This document shows, piece by piece, positions 1-10,271 of a stretch of 64,000 bases of DNA; the stretch's first letter is position 1, and each line of letters starts with the position of its first letter. The stretch is from NCBI GenBank assembly GCA_902362715.1, contig CABIXN010000003.1, forward strand, positions 1,306-65,305, in the 5' to 3' direction. The DNA comes from Lachnospiraceae bacterium (GTDB lineage Bacteria > Bacillota > Clostridia > Lachnospirales > Lachnospiraceae). A program made the position numbers and the translations under genes. Under the pieces are notes generated by a model, which had not been told where the DNA came from, made no database searches, and saw nothing but the letters and a program-made list of their open reading frames with translations.

Positions 1-2449
<2,449 letters not shown>

Positions 2450-2699
2450 AAAAGGGAAGAAAGCGGGTTCCTGAAACCGGGAGCACAGGGAAGAAAAGTT
2501 ATTTTCTGAGCTGTGGGAGCTGGTTGAAGGAAAGGCATTTGCAGAGCAAATGGCACCGAGAAAGCGAAGCTTTTGAGGTGACCCGGTTTCAAAAAAGGAA
2601 AATGGTTTTAGTGAATCGAACTTCCTTAAATATGTCTGGAATGCTTTCACGGAAATCTGTATGAAGTTTTGAAGGTATATGAAATAAGATAGTACCTGA
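2450..2699 (+). other. rRNA 3' spacer with no 5S gene
   Basis: These 250 bases separate 23S rRNA from tRNA-Asn. I looked for the conserved 5S core (CGAACACGGAAG-type) and do not see it. GAAACCGGG near 2473 can pair with CCCGGTTTC near 2582, so the spacer may form an rRNA-processing stem. Open frames here are not convincing. Confidence 0.6.
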
Positions 2700-2771
<72 letters not shown>

Positions 2772-2777
2772 TTAGGA

Positions 2778-2812
2778 AAATCTGTAAACACTAATGTTTA
2801 CAGATTTTTTAT
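2778..2812 (+). terminator. rho-independent terminator after the rRNA/tRNA-Asn unit
   Basis: A perfect stem AAATCTGTAAACA / TGTTTACAGATTT with a four-base loop runs into a T tract. It separates the rRNA-tRNA-Asn transcript from the next tRNA cluster. Confidence 0.9.
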
Positions 2813-2870
2813 GCTATAAGGAGATTTTCTCAGTCCCTTTTTGGCTTTGCAAGTATTGCAGATAAAATAC

Positions 2871-2899
2871 TTGCAATATAATTGGATGTATGATAATAT
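2871..2899 (+). promoter_or_regulatory. putative sigma-70 type promoter of the first tRNA cluster
   Basis: TTGCAA (2871-2876) and TAATAT (2894-2899) are 17 bp apart, about 50 bp before tRNA-Glu. An alternative -10 (TATAAT, 2877) lies in the spacer next to the inverted repeat TGCAAGTAT/ATACTTGCA, so the exact elements are uncertain. Confidence 0.45.
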
Positions 2900-2947
2900 T
2901 AACTTCGTTGCTGAGAGTAATATTGTGTAAGATAAATGAATGATTAT

Positions 2948-3019
2948 GGCTCCATGGTCAAGCGGTTAAGACATCGCCCTTTCACGGCGGTAACACGGGT
3001 TCGATTCCCGTTGGAGTCA
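2948..3019 (+). tRNA. tRNA-Glu (TTC)
   Basis: Acceptor GGCTCCA pairs with TGGAGTC; the anticodon loop reads TTC. First gene of a six-tRNA cluster. Confidence 0.96.
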
Positions 3020-3079
3020 TTTGAGCAGATTAGCTGCAGATCAGCAGGTTATCGGTTTTAAGTCCGATTATCGGCTTAT

Positions 3080-3153
3080 GGACCTTTAGCTCAGTTGGTT
3101 AGAGCAACCGGCTCATAACCGGTCGGTCCTGGGTTCGAGTCCCCGAAGGTCCA
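3080..3153 (+). tRNA. tRNA-Met (CAT), elongator type
   Basis: Acceptor GGACCTT/AAGGTCC with anticodon CAT. The G1-C72 pair argues against the initiator. A lysidine-modified tRNA-Ile2 reading AUA also carries a CAT anticodon gene and cannot be fully excluded. Confidence 0.93.
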
Positions 3154-3175
3154 CTTAAAAACAAAAGAAACATAT

Positions 3176-3249
3176 GGCCTAGTGGCTCAGTTGGTTAGAG
3201 CGCCGCCCTGTCACGGCGGAGGTCGTCGGTTCGAGTCCGATCTGGGTCG
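3176..3249 (+). tRNA. tRNA-Asp (GTC)
   Basis: Acceptor GGCCTAG/CTGGGTC, anticodon GTC in a CCGCC/GGCGG stem, and discriminator G as expected for tRNA-Asp. Confidence 0.96.
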
Positions 3250-3253
3250 TTAA

Positions 3254-3326
3254 GGGATCTTAGCTCAGCTGGGAGAGCATCTGCCTTACAAGCAGAGGGT
3301 CACAGGTTCGAGCCCTGTAGGTCCCA
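3254..3326 (+). tRNA. tRNA-Val (TAC)
   Basis: Acceptor GGGATCT/AGGTCCC with anticodon TAC. Only four bases separate it from tRNA-Asp, so the two share a transcript. Confidence 0.96.
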
Positions 3327-3354
3327 TACCTGTACGGAAAAAGTGCAGGGAAAT

Positions 3355-3438
3355 GCCGGCGTGGCGGAACTGGCAGACGCGCAGGACTTAAAATCCTGTG
3401 GTGGCGACATCGTACCGGTTCGATTCCGGTCGCCGGCA
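3355..3438 (+). tRNA. tRNA-Leu (TAA)
   Basis: Acceptor GCCGGCG/CGCCGGC, anticodon TAA and a long class II variable arm, giving 84 bases. Confidence 0.96.
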
Positions 3439-3453
3439 TTTAAAACAGAATAT

Positions 3454-3527
3454 GTGTGTGTAGCTCAGCTGGATAGAGCACTTGGCTACGGACCAAGGTG
3501 TCGGGAGTTCGAATCTTCTCACGCACG
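3454..3527 (+). tRNA. tRNA-Arg (ACG)
   Basis: Acceptor GTGTGTG/CACGCAC with anticodon ACG, whose wobble A is normally deaminated to inosine by TadA. Last tRNA of the cluster. Confidence 0.95.
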
Positions 3528-3539
3528 TAACAAAAGAGG

Positions 3540-3580
3540 GTGCCGCAGGATCATTATTTTAGATGGTTCTGCGGTACTTT
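3540..3580 (+). terminator. putative terminator hairpin after the tRNA cluster
   Basis: GTGCCGCAGGATCAT pairs (with G-U pairs) with ATGGTTCTGCGGTAC and is followed by a short T run. The left arm resembles that of the hairpin at 22537-22582, so the two may be copies of one small repeat. Confidence 0.6.
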
Positions 3581-3731
3581 CATTATTATCGGTATTAAAA
3601 ACGCTGAGGCCTTTGATATGTCCAGAACTCTGGGTGCATTTCATTTACGGCTACAGCGATTTTTTGTCTCCTTTTTCTTTTTTATTATGTACAGGAAAAA
3701 TATCTTCCTGTTAATGAGATTATATAAATCT

Positions 3732-4652
3732 TTAGTAGAGAACAATTCCATATTCTGCATCTGCCAGAAATTCAGGTCTTCCATATTCTATCAGGATATC
3801 GTGAAGGACGCTGATAGACTGGGAGATATCTTTTTTCTTGTGATATACCAGATGAAAATTTCTGTCCCATTCGTAGTTTCCGTTCATAAAAATCTGTACA
3901 TCATGATTTTTGATTTCTTTTTCAAACAACCGCACAGAAGCAATAGTCAGCAGGTTTTGCTGCATGACAGCAGTTTTCAATGAATCAATATCGCAGGTTT
4001 CCCAGCGTACATCAATATTAATATGGTGTTCGGTAAGATAGGATTCCATCATTGTGCGTGTGCCGCTTCCGGCCTCACGCAGAGCAAAAGAATAGTTTGA
4101 CAAATCTTTCAATGTCACTCGTTTTTTCCCTGCTAACGGATGGGTGCTGCTACAGATGAGAACCAGATAATCTGAAATCAGCGGCATACTGATAAGTTCA
4201 TTGTTTTTAACGGATCCTTCGATGAGGCCCACATCTAAATTAGATTTTAAAAGTTTTTCTTCTACTGATGCGGTATTCCCTGAATATGAAAAAATATCCA
4301 GATGAGGAAGGCGTGTGGTGAGCTGAGTTAAAATATCAGGAAGCAGACAGGTACTGATTGTCAGTGTAGCGCCAATTCGAAGCTGCTGTGTTTTATTGAT
4401 CTGCAGCATAGCGTGTTCTAGCGTGTCAAACTCTGCTACAACATGTCTGGCATAGCTCAACAGGTATCTGCCATGTTCCGTAATATAAAGTTTTTGTGCG
4501 ATTCTTTCAAAAAGCAGCACATTATAATGCTCCTCAAGTTCCCGGATAATCTGACTGACTGTTGGCTGAGAGAGAAAAAATTTAGAAGCAGTCATACTCA
4601 TTTTTCCACTGTCGGCAACTTCAATAAATACACGTAAATGGCGTATTGTCAT
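3732..4652 (-). CDS. LysR family transcriptional regulator
   Basis: A 306-residue LysR-type regulator. The N-terminal winged HTH (residues 1-60) has the usual 'FxxVADSGxMSxTASKFFLSQPTVSQ' pattern, and a substrate-binding effector domain follows. The start is the ATG preceded by GGAGG eight bases upstream; the longer open frame lacks a ribosome binding site. It is divergent from the flavoprotein at 4793 with 140 bases between them, the classic arrangement for a LysR regulator and its target. The effector is unknown; the HTH and effector domains look CysL/CbbR-like. Confidence 0.9.
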   Translation of the reverse strand: MTIRHLRVFIEVADSGKMSMTASKFFLSQPTVSQIIRELEEHYNVLLFERIAQKLYITEHGRYLLSYARHVVAEFDTLEHAMLQINKTQQLRIGATLTISTCLLPDILTQLTTRLPHLDIFSYSGNTASVEEKLLKSNLDVGLIEGSVKNNELISMPLISDYLVLICSSTHPLAGKKRVTLKDLSNYSFALREAGSGTRTMMESYLTEHHINIDVRWETCDIDSLKTAVMQQNLLTIASVRLFEKEIKNHDVQIFMNGNYEWDRNFHLVYHKKKDISQSISVLHDILIEYGRPEFLADAEYGIVLY

Positions 4653-4792
4653 AATATTTTTCCTCCGGTTAAAATGATACTGTGATATATGAATTTGACC
4701 TGCAGCAATTAAGACATATTTTAGCATTTTACAGAATCGGGTGCAAGTGATAGGATAAATGCAGGTAAACAGTGTTATCGGGGGATAAAGAT

Positions 4793-6472
4793 ATGAATCT
4801 GCAACAATGTGGAAAAGTGGAAAAAGTAGATTTTCTTATTATCGGGGGAGGGATTGGCGGTCTGCAGGCGGCAATTACCGGTGCCCGGCTGGGGCTTGAC
4901 ACTCTGGTTGTAGAAAAAGCTGATACCAGGCGTTCTGGATGTGCTGCTAATGGAAATGATCATTTCGCCTGTTATATTCCTGAATATCACGGAAAAAATT
5001 TTGATTTTGCGGTCAGGGAAATGTCCAATACAATGGACGGAGGTTCCTGGCAGGATATGAGTATGCTGAAAACCTGGATGGCAAGGAGTTATGAGGTTGT
5101 ACAGGCCTGGGAATCTTATGGAATCTGTATGCGTCCCAATGGCAGCTGGAATTTTGAGGGGCATACGTTTCCGGGACAGCAGAGTTATCATTTAAAATAT
5201 GAGGGAAGCAATATTAAGAAGCTTCTGACAGCAGAAGCGTTACGTTCTGGCAGCAGAATTATGAATAAGACAGCTGTTTGTGAGATTTTGACCAATGGGG
5301 CAGGCAAAGTGATTGGGGCCATGGGGATCCGGATGGACAAAGAAGAGCCGGAACTGGTATTATTTCAGGCAAAATCTACTCTGCTTGCAACGGGACTGGT
5401 TTCCAGACTTTATCCGGGGGTAAATCCGGCTTTTTTGTTTAATACGCCAAGCTGTCCGGCTTCTACAGGCAGCGGCCATGCAATGGCCTACCGGGCGGGA
5501 GCACGGTTAATCAATCTGGATATTCCGGCTGTTCATATTGGGCCCAAGTATTTTGAACGTGGGGGTAAGGGGAGCTGGATCGGTCTCATTTCAGATATTT
5601 ATGGAAGGAGTATCGGACCATATATGAAGATCCCCTCCAGAAAGATGGGAGATATTACTCCTGATATCTGGCCGGATATTTTTTTGGAAAAAGCAAAGGA
5701 TGGTACAGGGCCGGTTTATATGAACTGTACACATACCGGGGAAGCGGATTTGGCTTATATGAATGATAATTTTGAAAAGGACGGAATTGATTCACTGGCA
5801 GATTATATCAGACAGAACAGGGTGGATGTATCCAAAGATCTGATGGAGTTTTCTTTTTATGGGATGGATTTTGTTCATAGAGGAATTGAAATCCGGGAAG
5901 ATGCATCAGCGACACTGGAAAATTTGTATGCTGCCGGATATGCAGTGGGAAATGTAAATGGTCATTCAACTGCGGCCGCTGTATTTGGAATGATTGCAGC
6001 TGAGTCAGCCTTCAGGAAGAATGCAGCAATTGACTGGGAGGAAATTGAAAATCATCCCGTTATGAGAGAAAAAACAGCGTTGATTAATGGGATGTTAGAG
6101 CGTGGAGAACATGGGGCACACTGGAGAGAAGCCAATGGCACTCTTCAAAGCATTATGAAAGATTATGCCGGGTATGAAGGGCGTTCTGAGACAATGCTGA
6201 CTGCCGGGATTTCCTATATCAGACATTTGAAAGACATGGCAGAAGAACAGATGGGGGCGGCAGATGCGCATGAATTAATGCGGGCTCTTGAAGTGTTTGA
6301 TATGCTGGATTTAGGCGAGGCGGTATTTTATATGAGCAGAAACCGAAAAGAGACAAGAGAACTGCACAGAAGAACGGACTATCCACAAGAGGACCATACC
6401 CTTAAAAACCAGTATCAGACCATTGAAAAAACATCAGATGGAATACAATTGGGATTTAGAAAAAGAGGATAG
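4793..6472 (+). CDS. FAD-dependent oxidoreductase, fumarate reductase/AprA superfamily (copy 1)
   Basis: A 559-residue soluble flavoprotein. The N-terminal dinucleotide motif (IIGGGIGGLQAAI, about residue 16) and the acidic strand end (VVEKAD) bind FAD. A C-terminal FAD motif (LYAAGYAVGNVNGHS) and the family layout match FAD_binding_2 proteins such as adenylylsulfate reductase alpha and fumarate reductase. There is no signal peptide, so it should be cytoplasmic. The ATG at 4793 is chosen because GGGGG lies about eight bases upstream; a GTG at 4772 is less likely. It is closely related throughout to the protein at 8550 but has no ferredoxin partner beside it. The substrate is unknown; reduction or oxidation of a C=C or C-C bond is an inference. 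Confidence 0.85.
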   Translation: MNLQQCGKVEKVDFLIIGGGIGGLQAAITGARLGLDTLVVEKADTRRSGCAANGNDHFACYIPEYHGKNFDFAVREMSNTMDGGSWQDMSMLKTWMARSYEVVQAWESYGICMRPNGSWNFEGHTFPGQQSYHLKYEGSNIKKLLTAEALRSGSRIMNKTAVCEILTNGAGKVIGAMGIRMDKEEPELVLFQAKSTLLATGLVSRLYPGVNPAFLFNTPSCPASTGSGHAMAYRAGARLINLDIPAVHIGPKYFERGGKGSWIGLISDIYGRSIGPYMKIPSRKMGDITPDIWPDIFLEKAKDGTGPVYMNCTHTGEADLAYMNDNFEKDGIDSLADYIRQNRVDVSKDLMEFSFYGMDFVHRGIEIREDASATLENLYAAGYAVGNVNGHSTAAAVFGMIAAESAFRKNAAIDWEEIENHPVMREKTALINGMLERGEHGAHWREANGTLQSIMKDYAGYEGRSETMLTAGISYIRHLKDMAEEQMGAADAHELMRALEVFDMLDLGEAVFYMSRNRKETRELHRRTDYPQEDHTLKNQYQTIEKTSDGIQLGFRKRG

Positions 6473-6494
6473 TCAGGAGACGTACGACAATTTT

Positions 6495-7031
6495 ATGAAA
6501 TATGAAAAGTCAAAACAAAAAATTAGAGAATCTTTTATACGGTTATATTCAAAATATGATATTAATGAGATTAGTATAATTATGTTGTGTGAAAACTCAA
6601 GAGTATCAAGAAGCACTTTTTATCGGTATTACAGTGATATTTATGAAGTTTTAGAAGAGATTGGAAATGGAATACTTGATAAATTTATAAAGATTAGAGC
6701 CAATCGCTGCCGTAACAGTTTTTCCAATACAAAGGATTATATTCAGGAATTGTTGAATTGTATCAATCAAAATGCAGATTTTATATATTGTATTTTAGTA
6801 AAAGAAAGAAATGGACTTTTTCTATGTAAATGGAAAAAGATCATCCGTCAGGATTTATCTGAAAAGTATACAAAAGACCATAAGCAGGGAGAAGCTATAT
6901 TGTTGAAATTAGAAATGATTGTTTATGGAGTTTTGGGAGTTTTTTCGTATTGGCTGAGTCATAAAAGCAGTTGTTCAGATCAACTGGTTCTTTCTGCCTT
7001 GATTGATATCTGGGATCACGGGAAAATATAA
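6495..7031 (+). CDS. TetR family regulator
   Basis: About 178 residues. The N-terminus (KSKQKIRESFIRLY... VSRSTFYRYYSDIYEVLEEI) is a TetR HTH; the rest is a helical ligand domain without family resemblance I can name. The start is uncertain: an in-frame ATG at 6438 and a TTG at 6423 overlap the preceding flavoprotein gene. I prefer 6495 because AGGAGA lies upstream (14 bases, rather long) and the HTH then begins near residue 5, as is usual. It follows the flavoprotein by 22 bases, so it is probably in the same transcript. AT-richer than its neighbours. Confidence 0.75.
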   Translation: MKYEKSKQKIRESFIRLYSKYDINEISIIMLCENSRVSRSTFYRYYSDIYEVLEEIGNGILDKFIKIRANRCRNSFSNTKDYIQELLNCINQNADFIYCILVKERNGLFLCKWKKIIRQDLSEKYTKDHKQGEAILLKLEMIVYGVLGVFSYWLSHKSSCSDQLVLSALIDIWDHGKI

Positions 7032-7134
7032 ACTGAGACATAATATCCGAATTTGTTCTGTTCTTCAAGTTTTTTTCTGATTAAAATAAATAACATCATA
7101 AGATTGATATGCAGAAAAAAGGAGGAGGTATTTT

Positions 7135-7965
7135 ATGTCTGAGTTACAAAGGGTTAATGTCCCTAAAGGAAGTGAAAGCAAACCTTATTTTAAGTACTTT
7201 ATGAGAAATATGGCGCCTGTTCCACAGGAAAAGCTGGATATGTTAAGCAGAGGTCCCGCAGATACTAAAAAAGCGTTAAAGCTTGATGACAGGGCAAAAT
7301 TGTTTGAACCGGGTTATCTGCCGATGGAAGTAGGGTATGCATATTTTGATGATGGCTCAGCTGTGGTGGCTAATAAAACATTTTGCAGGGGTGTAACAGG
7401 AGAGATGCTTCAGTGGTATTTTGCATGGCATCCTATTGAGCCGTTAAGATATGCGGTATGGGATCCATTTGATCACTATGATTCAGTTGTTTCTGATGAG
7501 GTTCTTCATAGATTACTTGATCCGGACATTTCTATTGCAGATAAATGTTTTAACAGTGATCAGCTGGTTACGGAATCTCTGGTTATGGGTGCACCTGGTG
7601 TACCGATTATGATTCATTTTAGACGGCCGTCGGAATATGGTATGGATGATCATGTTTTAGAAACAAAACAAGTTTCGTTTATTGTATGTGCTAATTGTGA
7701 AATAAAGACTCCAGAGGGACATCCGGATGTCCCGGTATTTATGCTGCATACAGCAAGAGATATAGAAGAGGGATGTGAACTTAGAAGCAGGTTCTGGTTA
7801 GGCTGTCATGTGATTAATGGTGAGGCGAAGTGTATGCTTCCGCCAGGAGTGAGGTTTCCGGAGGAAACGGCAAAACAGCTGCTTGGTCACAACTTTAATG
7901 AATTTACAAATCTTGCCGCTATTTTGCCGGAATTATATAATGAAAATAAAAATAAATGGGAATAA
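7135..7965 (+). CDS. DAPG hydrolase (PhlG)/phloretin hydrolase-like protein (copy 1)
   Basis: A 276-residue protein resembling the PhlG family, zinc enzymes that hydrolyse a C-C bond between an acyl group and a phenolic ring (2,4-diacetylphloroglucinol or phloretin). Visible family features are GYLPMEVGYAYFDDGS, the His-containing WHP..RY..WDP.DHY block and the C-terminal HNFNE (H252/E256), matching the HxxxE zinc-ligand motif. It lacks a signal peptide. AGGAGG lies eight bases before the ATG. Two shorter relatives lie at 25867 and 28450. Its position between two flavoproteins suggests an acyl-phenol or beta-diketone substrate, an inference. Confidence 0.75.
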   Translation: MSELQRVNVPKGSESKPYFKYFMRNMAPVPQEKLDMLSRGPADTKKALKLDDRAKLFEPGYLPMEVGYAYFDDGSAVVANKTFCRGVTGEMLQWYFAWHPIEPLRYAVWDPFDHYDSVVSDEVLHRLLDPDISIADKCFNSDQLVTESLVMGAPGVPIMIHFRRPSEYGMDDHVLETKQVSFIVCANCEIKTPEGHPDVPVFMLHTARDIEEGCELRSRFWLGCHVINGEAKCMLPPGVRFPEETAKQLLGHNFNEFTNLAAILPELYNENKNKWE

Positions 7966-8304
7966 ACAGCTGTTTTAGGCAGGATATTGAGAAATACGAA
8001 TAGTTTAAATCCTGAAAATAGCAGTGTTACCAGCTGAATGTTTTGGTGTTCGGATCATAATTCTTACTTGCTGTTCTTATTCCATCTGATGAAAAAAGCG
8101 ATTGATTGTACAGTGTAATTCATTACAGATACAGTCAGCCGCTTTTTTTGTGTCTTCATAGATTTTCCTGATAGGTGCTATCAGAAGTTCCTATTTTACA
8201 ACTAAGTTACCGAAAGGTAATATTGATGTAGATGATAATTATCACAGAGATCTGCAGAAGCGGTGCACAATCTGCGGAAGTAAGAATTTATAGGAGGTGC
8301 TGTT
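7966..8304 (+). other. intergenic region with terminator
   Basis: No gene is supported in these 339 bases. A long hairpin with AAAAAAGCG (8092) pairing to CGCTTTTTTT (8140) is a convincing terminator for the 7135 gene. The rest up to the ribosome binding site at 8293 probably contains the promoter of the ferredoxin-flavoprotein-permease unit, but I see no clear -24/-12 or -35/-10 pair. Confidence 0.6.
8092..8149 (+). terminator. rho-independent terminator
   Basis: AAAAAAGCG at 8092-8100 pairs with CGCTTTTTTT at 8140-8149, and the internal GATTGTA...TACAGTC arms extend the stem. It ends the transcript of the PhlG-like gene. Confidence 0.8.
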
Positions 8305-8550
8305 ATGCCGCCGGTAATAGAAAAAACAAAATGTAAGAAATGCGGTTACTGCGCACAGATCTGTCCTTTGGATGTAATTAAGATGACAGAAACAGAACTT
8401 GGAACAGATATTGATGTAAAATATCCGGATGAATGCTGGCATTGCAGAGCATGTGAGAAGGACTGCCCGGAACATGCGATTTCAATGAGATATCCGCTGT
8501 CGCATATGATGCTTCATATGGAACCACAACAGAAAAGGGGGAAATCATAA
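8305..8550 (+). CDS. dicluster 4Fe-4S ferredoxin, AprB-like partner subunit
   Basis: An 81-residue iron-sulfur protein with two complete CxxCxxCxxxCP motifs (CKKCGYCAQICP near residue 10, CWHCRACEKDCP near residue 46), enough for two [4Fe-4S] clusters. The N-terminus resembles the beta subunit of adenylylsulfate reductase but is shorter. A good site (TAGGAGGTG) precedes the ATG. Its TAA overlaps the ATG of the following flavoprotein (TAATG), so the two are translationally coupled and probably form a complex in which the ferredoxin passes electrons to or from FAD. Confidence 0.88.
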   Translation: MPPVIEKTKCKKCGYCAQICPLDVIKMTETELGTDIDVKYPDECWHCRACEKDCPEHAISMRYPLSHMMLHMEPQQKRGKS

Positions 8551-10226
8551 TGCCGGTTAAAGTTAGAGAAGAGATCGTAAAGACAGAGTTTTTAATTGCA
8601 GGCGGAGGAATCGGAGGCCTGCAGGCAGCCATTACAGCCGCAGGTCTTGGGGTGGATACGGTTGTGGCTGAAAAGGCAGATACCAGACGTTCCGGCTGTG
8701 GAGCTAACGGAAATGATCATTTTGCCTGTTATATACCAGAGTGTCATGGGGATGATTTTGAGCGGGTAGTAAGAGAAATCAATATGACAATGGATGGAGG
8801 TCCATGGCAGGATCAGATTATGCTTCGAACCTGGTTAAAAAGGAGCTTTGATGTCATTCAGCTATGGGAAAAGCTGGGCATAAAAATGCGGCCTGCGGGA
8901 AAATGGAATTTTGAAGGGCATTCTCTGCCGGGACAGCAGCGATATCATCTAAAGTTTGACGGTTCCAATCAAAAAAAGGTTCTCACAGATACGGCCAGAA
9001 AAAATGGGGCCCGTATTATGAATAAAATGCTGATCCATGATGTGCTTGTAAACCGGGAAGGCCGAGTTACAGGAGCTATTGGTATTGATGTAAGCAGGGA
9101 TGAGCCGGAAGTAGTATTGTTCCAGGCAAAGGCTGTTTTGCTGGCACCGGGAATGGCTGCCAGACTGTATCCAGGTATAACACCGGCATATATGTTTAAT
9201 ACCCCCTGCTGTCCCGCTGTAACCGGCAGTGGTCATGCTATGGGATACCGGGCAGGGGCGAAGCTTGTAAATATTGATGTGCCTCAGGGACATGCGGGAC
9301 CGAAGTATTTTGCCCGGGGCGGAAAAGGTACCTGGATCGGTGTGACAAGTGATTTAAGAGGTGAATGTGTGGCCCCATATAATACAAAGCCTTCCCGGGA
9401 AACCGGAGATGTGGTTGCGGATGTGTGGCCTTCCGTATTCCGGGATAAAATGATTGACGGAACAGGCCCTGCATTTATGAACTGCACAGAAACACCAAAG
9501 CAGGATCTGGAGTATATGCTTTATACCGGATTTGTCAGTGAAGGAATAGATTCTATTACCGATTATCTAGAACAGCATCAGATTGATCTTAGAGAATCTA
9601 TGGTGGAATTTGGTTCTTATAATCCCACAATGAGTCAGAAAGGTCTGGAAACAGACGAACATGCGGCAACCAGTCTTCCTGGATTGTATGCGGCGGGAAA
9701 TGCTGTGGGCAATTCCAGCGGAAATGTAACCGGAGCGGCTGTATTTGGTATGATTGCAGGTGAATCTGCAGCTGAATATGTGAAACAGGCAGAGTTTGAA
9801 GATATCTCAGATCATCCGTGGATTTCAGATCATATACAGTTTTATTCAGATCTTTTAAGCAGAAAAGGGGCTCACTGGAAAGAAGCGGCCTCCACGCTTC
9901 AGAATATTATGAATGATTATGCAGGGCTTAATGTGCGGTCAGAGGACATCTTAAGTACGGGTCTTGCTTATCTGCGGCAGTTAAAAGAGTATGCCCGCCG
10001 GGAGCTTTCAGCCGGAAATTCCCATGAGTTGATGCGTACCCTTGAAGTAATGGATATGATTGATCTGGGTGAACCGATCTTTTTAACTGCATTAAACAGA
10101 AAAGAGACTAGAGGCCAGCATAGACGTTCGGACTATACATATACAAACCTGCTGTTAAATAATAAATTTCAGACAATTTATAAAAGCGGTGATGAGGCTG
10201 TGATGGAGTTCAGAAATCGAAGGTAG
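8550..10226 (+). CDS. FAD-dependent oxidoreductase, fumarate reductase/AprA superfamily (copy 2)
   Basis: A 558-residue paralogue of the 4793 product with the same architecture: N-terminal LIAGGGIGGLQAAI, RRSGCGANGNDHFACY, and C-terminal LYAAGNAVGNSSGNVTG for FAD binding. It starts inside the ferredoxin stop codon, so it is most likely the catalytic subunit of a ferredoxin-flavoprotein complex. Sulfate reduction genes (sat, qmo) are absent nearby, so an APS reductase role is unlikely despite the resemblance. A permease follows after 45 bases. The substrate cannot be told from the sequence. Confidence 0.85.
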   Translation: MPVKVREEIVKTEFLIAGGGIGGLQAAITAAGLGVDTVVAEKADTRRSGCGANGNDHFACYIPECHGDDFERVVREINMTMDGGPWQDQIMLRTWLKRSFDVIQLWEKLGIKMRPAGKWNFEGHSLPGQQRYHLKFDGSNQKKVLTDTARKNGARIMNKMLIHDVLVNREGRVTGAIGIDVSRDEPEVVLFQAKAVLLAPGMAARLYPGITPAYMFNTPCCPAVTGSGHAMGYRAGAKLVNIDVPQGHAGPKYFARGGKGTWIGVTSDLRGECVAPYNTKPSRETGDVVADVWPSVFRDKMIDGTGPAFMNCTETPKQDLEYMLYTGFVSEGIDSITDYLEQHQIDLRESMVEFGSYNPTMSQKGLETDEHAATSLPGLYAAGNAVGNSSGNVTGAAVFGMIAGESAAEYVKQAEFEDISDHPWISDHIQFYSDLLSRKGAHWKEAASTLQNIMNDYAGLNVRSEDILSTGLAYLRQLKEYARRELSAGNSHELMRTLEVMDMIDLGEPIFLTALNRKETRGQHRRSDYTYTNLLLNNKFQTIYKSGDEAVMEFRNRR

Positions 10227-10271
10227 CATTTAAAAACTGCAGAATCAGGAATTTTAGACGGGAGAAAAAGA

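Noticed and set aside
8550..10226. Assignment as genuine APS reductase (aprBA) of sulfate reducers
   Set aside because: Sulfate activation and reduction genes are absent, the ferredoxin is too short for AprB, and the context is carbon catabolism.
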